Below, one piece after another: positions 58,561 through 64,000 of a stretch of DNA of 64,000 bases. Both the position numbers and the translations under genes were made by a program. Numbering within the stretch: position 1 is the stretch's first letter; every line of letters begins with the position of its first letter. The DNA lies in contig JACAXG010000009.1 of NCBI GenBank assembly GCA_018881555.1, forward strand, positions 14,531,326 through 14,595,325, in the 5' to 3' direction. The notes beneath the pieces were generated by a model that was not told the origin of the DNA, made no database searches, and saw only the letters and a list, made by a program, of their open reading frames with translations. This DNA is from Amblyornis subalaris. Taxonomy: Eukaryota; Chordata; Aves; Passeriformes; Ptilonorhynchidae.

Positions 58561-60976
58561 AGGTAAACAGAAATACAGTTTAATCTATTTTCTCCCGTTT
58601 TTCTCCAGTAATAAATTTATTTGCAAAGTTATGTACATTTTTTTTTTTAAATCTCTCTATTGTCATATCACAGTAAATTCTTCAAAGCCAGTTTGAGATT
58701 TAAAAGCCACTTTTTTTTTTTTTTTCCTTAAAGGTTGGATAACAAGAACACATTGAGGAGTTGTAATGTGGATGGGACTATATTATATTTCGGTAGAAGG
58801 TAGGCTCTCATATAACCCCCAAATTTTATGCCTAGGTCTCATTTTTGGAAGTTACTTAACACTGAGGAATCTACCTCCCCTGTAAGATATCTAGTCTGTC
58901 TTCTGTGGCTCATCAACACCTTCAGTGAGCACATTCCCAAAGCCAACCTGACATACAGGTAGGAGATGCCCTGCAGAGTGTATGAGGCACCACATGTGTG
59001 GCATTTGTCTGTGCTGTAATCTATGCCTGAACAGCCTAAAGGATGCTGCAGGCTATCCCTGAGACATATACAGTGCTCAAAGGCAGATGGATCAGGAGAA
59101 ACATTGTGCTTACTTATGTTCCCAAAATTAAATGTTGAATAGATGCTGCCATGAGTTTCAGAAGTTTATTGACTGCCCAGCTCTGGTCGGTAGAGTGGCC
59201 TCAGTTCTAGCAGCTCTGTGAATGTGGAATGATGGAGACAGTAGCCTTCTATAATATATTGCTTGGAAGATTTAGTTTAAGTGATTTAAGCTGAAATAAT
59301 ACTGCCTTCTTCATACTCTACGTAATACCTGCCTTGATACTGAAATCATTGAAACCAGCAGAAAAATGAAGAAACCAAAGAAATAGTGATTTTTTCTCAT
59401 TGTTTCCCTGTTGCAAAACTGGGGGAGGGGAAGCCATGCAAATATTAATGGCACATCCACAGATAACATTGATTAGTGACATTTCTGGTTTTAATATCTG
59501 CCCTACGGAAGCTGCTGAATTCGGAGAGGAATTTTTTATTATCATTTCATTCTTTTCTTATTATTTCATCTGAGCAAGAGCCAGTTTACAGAACATCCTT
59601 TGGTGTCCTGTTGTTTACTAATGTTCTTTGCTTCTTAATTCCCAACTAAAATATATGGACAAATGGAAAATTATTTACTGAAAGATGTAGTCTGGGACCC
59701 ATGTGGAAAACCATGCAGTCTCATGTTGATCTAAGCTTTAATAGGTAACATTTTATGTCTCTAAGGCCTCAAAGAGATGTCACTTCACTGAAGGCTTAGT
59801 CCATCTGCACAGAATGCAGAACACACCACTGGATGTCACCCTTGCTCTCCCCTGGAGCAAACATAGCAATAAACCATGAAGAATGTCGTTTTAAAGTCCT
59901 GAATACACTACAAGGTGGTAAATGGTAGTTTATGACCAGAATATGGATATTGTAGGATACTTTATATATGATACGAGAAATAGTCTGTCTCTAAGGCATT
60001 GTATTACCTTTTACATGGAGAAATCTCTGAGGCTAAAACTACTATTTATTTCTAGTCTCTCCAAAAGCATAGAGGTAAAGTTGAAGCCTGTAGAACCTAC
60101 TCTAACTCAAATTTTGCACTTCAACACAGGAAGTCACCACCTACTGCTTTTGTATTTTATTAACTTCCTGCAGGGTTTGGAAGTTAAAACTGAGTTTCAG
60201 TAAAAGGAGGTGAATAGTTTGTGAGGTCTTTGTAGGACAAACTTTATCTGCCACCTTCTTGCCAATGACACTGGATTCAATACTGTCTGATAACAGATGT
60301 TCAGTAAGTTCTGCAGTAACATTCTTCCAAATAGTTTTTACCCTTGTCACTTCTCTGTGCTTTTTCTCATAGCCGACTATTGTTTCATGACTGTCAAGAA
60401 ATGTCCCATAAACCCCAGGAATATAAACTATGTGTTCATTAATCATAACTCACTGCATAAGCTGTGTGGAGGAAGAGCTTATGCGGATACATAGGCCTTG
60501 TAAATTGACCTAGCTCTGTCTGAGATGAGCAGATGACAATAAACATGAGGTAAGAATTTCCCCCGAGAAGTTTAGATAAATCTGTTGAAACTTTGTCTCT
60601 CTGAGACATCCTCAGACACTCCCAGCTGGTTGTAGATACCCAGGAACACCTAGTCCTCCCAGGTTCCTCAGAGCAACTACAAACAGGGAACAGCTCTCTG
60701 GGTGAGTTTTGCTCGCACTCTTCACTCATAATTCATCCTGTGCAATGAGATAACTAGAGATAACTGCAATTTGATGACTCACCATCAGCAAGACAGAAAT
60801 TAAAGATCAGAGAAGAATATTGGCTTTCAAATGGAAACATTCATGAAACACTGCAATTATCCTTGCTTGTGAGACACAGTCCCAAGTGAAGAACTAGTTA
60901 TCAGTTACTAGCACTCTAGTCGTTGAAGAATGCTATTTTTATGTAGTGATTTCTAGGTAACCATAAATTTTTTTTA

Positions 60977-60981
60977 CAAAG
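60977..60981. repeat. Target site duplication of solo LTR, left
   Basis: CAAAG, repeated at 61570-61574 after the LTR. Five bases fits ERV-L or similar families. Confidence 0.6.
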
Positions 60982-61569
60982 TCTATTGGTTTTGGTTGAG
61001 GTAGAGTTAATTTTCTTCACAGTGGCTGGTATGAAGCTATGATTTGGATTTGTGCTGGACACAGGGTTGACAGTATAGAGATGTTTTTGTTATTGTGGAG
61101 CAGGGCTTTCGCAGGGCCAAGGCCTTTTCTGCTTTTAATACTGCCACCCTGGGTGAGGAAATTGTGGGTGCTTGGGAGGCTGGGAGGAGACAGCCAGGAC
61201 AGATGACCCAAAATGACCAAAGGGATATATCCATGCCATGTGGCATCATACTGACTATATAAAGCTGATCACAAGAAGGAGGAAGGGGGGGGACATTTGG
61301 AGTGATGGGGTTTGTCTTCCCAAGTCACTGTTACACATGATGGGGCCCTGCTGTCCTGGAGATGGCTGAACACCTGCCTGCCCATGGGAAGCAGGGACTT
61401 AATTCCTTGTTTTGCTTGTGCACAGCTTTTGTTTTTCCCTATTAAACTGTATCTCAACTCACGAGCTTTCTAACTTTTCCCATTCTCTCCCTGATACCGC
61501 TGGTGGAGGGGTGGAGGAGTGGGTGAGTGACTGCCTGGGGCTTGGTTGTTGTGGGGTTAAACCATGACA
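60982..61569 (+). mobile_element. Solo LTR of an avian ERV
   Basis: A 588-bp element that starts TCTATTGG (TG start worn) and ends ATGACA, with no internal retroviral sequence on either side. A TATA box TATATAAA is at 61256-61263 and a polyadenylation signal ATTAAA at 61441-61446, followed by a G-rich U5 that ends in a 'ggggttaaaccatgaca' motif. I recognise this architecture as a common avian LTR family, but the exact family name needs a repeat library. It was left by recombination between the two LTRs of an older provirus and is unrelated in sequence to the LTRs at 30653 and 38020. Confidence 0.75.
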
Positions 61570-61574
61570 CAAAG
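61570..61574. repeat. Target site duplication of solo LTR, right
   Basis: CAAAG, matching 60977-60981. Confidence 0.6.
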
Positions 61575-61679
61575 GAAGAAAAGCAGAAGTCACTGAAAAT
61601 GGAAATTATTTTGTGAAGAATTTTTATCAAAACTTGTTGTTATAAACAAAAAAAATAATAATCCTGGATGGATTTTGGG

Positions 61680-62110
61680 GTCCCTTGCAGTCTTCCTGAA
61701 AGCATGGCGTTTGTCCGGCGGTGCCGTGACGCGTTCGGCGGTGCACACACACACACACACACAAACGCGTACTTAGTTGAGGCAAAGAGTTGGAGGGGTT
61801 CTCCTTACGTGTTCCATGAAATAGGTTTATTCCATGAATCAATGAAGGAGAGAGCACAGAACAATGGAGGGGTCAGGGTTTTATCCCAGGGCAGTGGGGG
61901 CGGAGAGACAACAGGGACCAATGGTTTGAGGGTCAGGGAGGCAGAGGGAAGGCGGGGTAATACAACTTCAACCCATAGGGGTAAACGAGGGGAGGAGTGG
62001 GGTACAGGAATAAATGGGATGCCGAGTAAGGGAGAACACTCTAGAACTGAACCTTATAAGGGAACAAGGAATGGGCTGCTTGGTCACTCCTGCAGCTGGT
62101 TCAAACACTG
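61680..62110 (-). mobile_element. Probable LTR, minus strand
   Basis: Read on the minus strand, the segment has LTR order. A candidate TGTTTGAACC start lies at 62107. Next come CCAAT-like ccattgg (about 61918-61924), the TATA-like GGGATAAAACCC (61876-61887) and AATAAA 50 bp later (61826-61831), then a U5 running into a (GT)10 tract. The ends and target duplications could not be fixed. The open frame of 178 codons on the opposite strand is a by-product. Confidence 0.45.
61744..61763 (+). repeat. (CA)10 microsatellite
   Basis: Ten perfect CA units inside the probable minus-strand LTR. CpG-rich words flank it (gcgttcggcggtg, aaacgcgt). Confidence 0.9.
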
Positions 62111-62119
62111 CAGCACTGT

Positions 62120-64000
62120 CTGCTGCACGTTCAGCTACCTCTACTTAATCCTTAATTCTGGTTTCTCGGAAAAGACAAAAAGATTAATCAGTTTTCAGAG
62201 ATAGGCCAAGAAAAGAACAATCCATAAATTTGATTACTCAAAGTCACATAAAGATTGAGATAAAGAATTTGAAATAGCATTTTACCCTCTGATTTTACAA
62301 TACCAAGTGTACTGAGCAGTCCATACTGTAGTCCATTCAGTAGTTCTTAAGACTAATATAATATACATAACCAGGAGCTGGGAAACCTCTCAGAAGTGAG
62401 GCAATCTGAAGTAGCTAAGCGAGGAGATGATAAAAAAAGAAAAAATGTCATGTACAAATTTGGAAAGAAAACTGAAATCTGTTGTGGTTCTTCTTGAGCT
62501 ACATTAAAATGAGTCAATAAGAACTATGATGCTTATTTTGGAAAAGAAAGAGAAGAAGGAATCTAAACCAAAGTTAAATGAGTCTGTGCAGATTTATGGG
62601 ACTGTCCAAAACCAACAGAGTTAAAGGAATAGGACATAAGGCTTACAATTATGAGAAAGAAGCTACAGAGCAATCATATTTAGCTGAAATACGTCACTGG
62701 TAATGAACAAAATGTATCAAATTCTTTTAAGTTTTTCCTAAATGTATTCCATTACATATATTTGTCACATTAATGTGAAAAAATTTATAGATCTAACAAT
62801 CTTAAAAGTGCTATCTATTGTCATTATACTTCCTAAATCTCAATATAATACTTAGGTTCTCAGGATTCTGGCTACTTGTATTTGTACTCTTCAATTCTTT
62901 CTCTGCCCACTAGATGGTACTGCCAGCTTTAAATACACCATTCAGGGCTGAAGTTACAGTGTGTTTTTGTTTCATCATTTCATCCCAGATCACAGCATCA
63001 AGGATTACATTGTATTTTTCAGCTGCCCTAGTGTAAATTTACTTAAACTCCACTGGTTTTACATCCCTGTATGTAGGAGTATCTATGGATAGTGAAACAG
63101 ACATTGGTGTCACACCTTAAAATAAACCAGAAATATTTCAGCCAAATAGAAGTATTTGCAAGTAAATTCTGTGGTTATTAACCTCATACAGTCACAATTA
63201 AAAGATATTCAACCTTTTTGGCTGGAAACAACTTCTTCCTCAAAATTTCCTTTCACCTCTAAACCACAAAATGCACAGATATCTTAACTTTCTTACAGAT
63301 GAAAGAACATGCTATTTGTAATTTGGATTCATTAGTCCTTTCAGCATAACTGTGCTATTTTGTAGCCAGAAATTCGGATTATCTAAATTTAATATGAATA
63401 CCTGATCAAGTTTAATCTATAAACTTGAAAAAAGAAAGAAAATGTCTGATTTCTATGTTAGTCTTAAATGTCATTTGTTTTACCAGCCAACCCCATGCCT
63501 GTGAGCTATGTGTTTGTTTCTGTAGATATTCTTCACAAATTAGCAGAAAAGAAGTCCAGATTTTCTCTCTGGAGAAGAAGGCCTAAGCAATCATTAGTTA
63601 ACATTACTCTCTGTCCTTGGTTAGAGAAAATTATTCATTGAAGGAATGAAAGCTGCTTCTATAAATCTTGGTCATCATTGATGTAAATTAATTTCAAGCC
63701 ATGGAACTGAGAGCTTTTAAACAGCAGTGAAAGATGGGGGAAAGTAGGACTTGTGAGTCAACATGAATCATCCTGAATCATCACCACCTTGGTGTAATGG
63801 GAGAGGTGTGACATCCTGGTGCAACTGGAAGGACCATCCTTCCATGGGGCAAGAGCAGCTATATGGTCAGGTGCATATGATGCACTGGGAAATATCATGG
63901 ACCACATGCTCTCTGAGCAAAGATTTTGTTTGTGTTCTCTAATCCTAAAGGTTCAAGGTAGAAATGAGATTTTTCCACTGAATGGAAAACAACACCTGAG
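62120..64000. other. Intergenic DNA, no gene seen
   Basis: AT-rich sequence without exons or recognised repeats, apart from one CTCF-like motif. Confidence 0.5.
62906..62921 (+). promoter_or_regulatory. CTCF-like motif
   Basis: CCCACTAGATGGTACT matches the core of the CTCF consensus (CCACYAGRKGGCR) apart from T in place of C after the GG. Such a site might be an insulator or loop anchor. A single motif match is weak evidence. Confidence 0.35.

Larger units (their letters stand above)
47875..60975. other. Intergenic or intronic DNA, no exon recognised
   Basis: Sequence right of the CpG island. If the island drives rightward transcription, this may be intron. No exon, RNA gene or transposon was identified. 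Open frames of 159 codons (52204-52683, minus) and 162 codons (55165-55653, minus) have no recognisable domain. Candidate conserved stretches are listed separately. Confidence 0.45.

Noticed and set aside
61668..62204. 178-codon open frame on the + strand
   Set aside because: It lies antisense to the probable LTR and reads through the CA repeat; no domain seen.
1..64000. CRISPR arrays, operons, tRNA or rRNA genes
   Set aside because: The window is vertebrate-type DNA; no direct-repeat array or clover-leaf gene was seen on either strand by eye. The tRNA-like match at 31226 is the retroviral primer site.

Overview
The window looks like bird genomic DNA, possibly passerine. It is AT-rich and gene-poor, and it carries CR1 LINE fragments and avian-type LTRs. 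No cellular protein-coding exon could be recognised. Four single N positions (9945, 46727, 48249, 48319) suggest an older assembly.

Layout: 1-3180 is unremarkable intergenic DNA with one weak CR1-like trace. Two CR1 3' pieces lie head to tail at 3180-4235. From 4240 to about 30560 there is a desert of intergenic DNA with low-complexity tracts, a 23-bp near-palindrome and a possible conserved element. An endogenous retrovirus (ERV) occupies 30653-38590. From 38770 to 47200 is more intergenic DNA. A CpG island at 47225-47870 is the best promoter candidate and is followed by several stretches that read like conserved non-coding elements. A 588-bp solo LTR sits at 60982-61569, with a probable second LTR in the opposite orientation beside it. 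The rest is intergenic.

The provirus is the main content. It is on the + strand, 7938 bp long, with two 571-bp LTRs (TG...CA) that differ at 9 sites, and with the 6-bp target duplication CTCCAT. It inserted into an old minus-strand CR1 copy. The order is LTR - tRNA-Lys-type primer binding site - leader with splice donor - gag - pro (with a dUTPase-like segment) - pol (RT, RNase H, integrase) - env - polypurine tract - LTR. Gag, pro and pol use three reading frames joined by -1 frameshift sites, which is the betaretrovirus plan. The Env transmembrane subunit is instead of the alpharetrovirus type, so this is an alpha/beta mosaic class II avian ERV.

The provirus is defective. gag has two in-frame stops, one of them inside the zinc knuckle. 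pro has a 1-nt frameshift and RT has two. The first aspartate of the RT YMDD box is replaced. env lacks most of its surface subunit. The RNase H-integrase part is still one open frame of 671 codons with all catalytic residues visible. Low LTR divergence (1.6%) points to a fairly recent insertion, in the order of a few million years under typical avian neutral rates (assumed, not measured).
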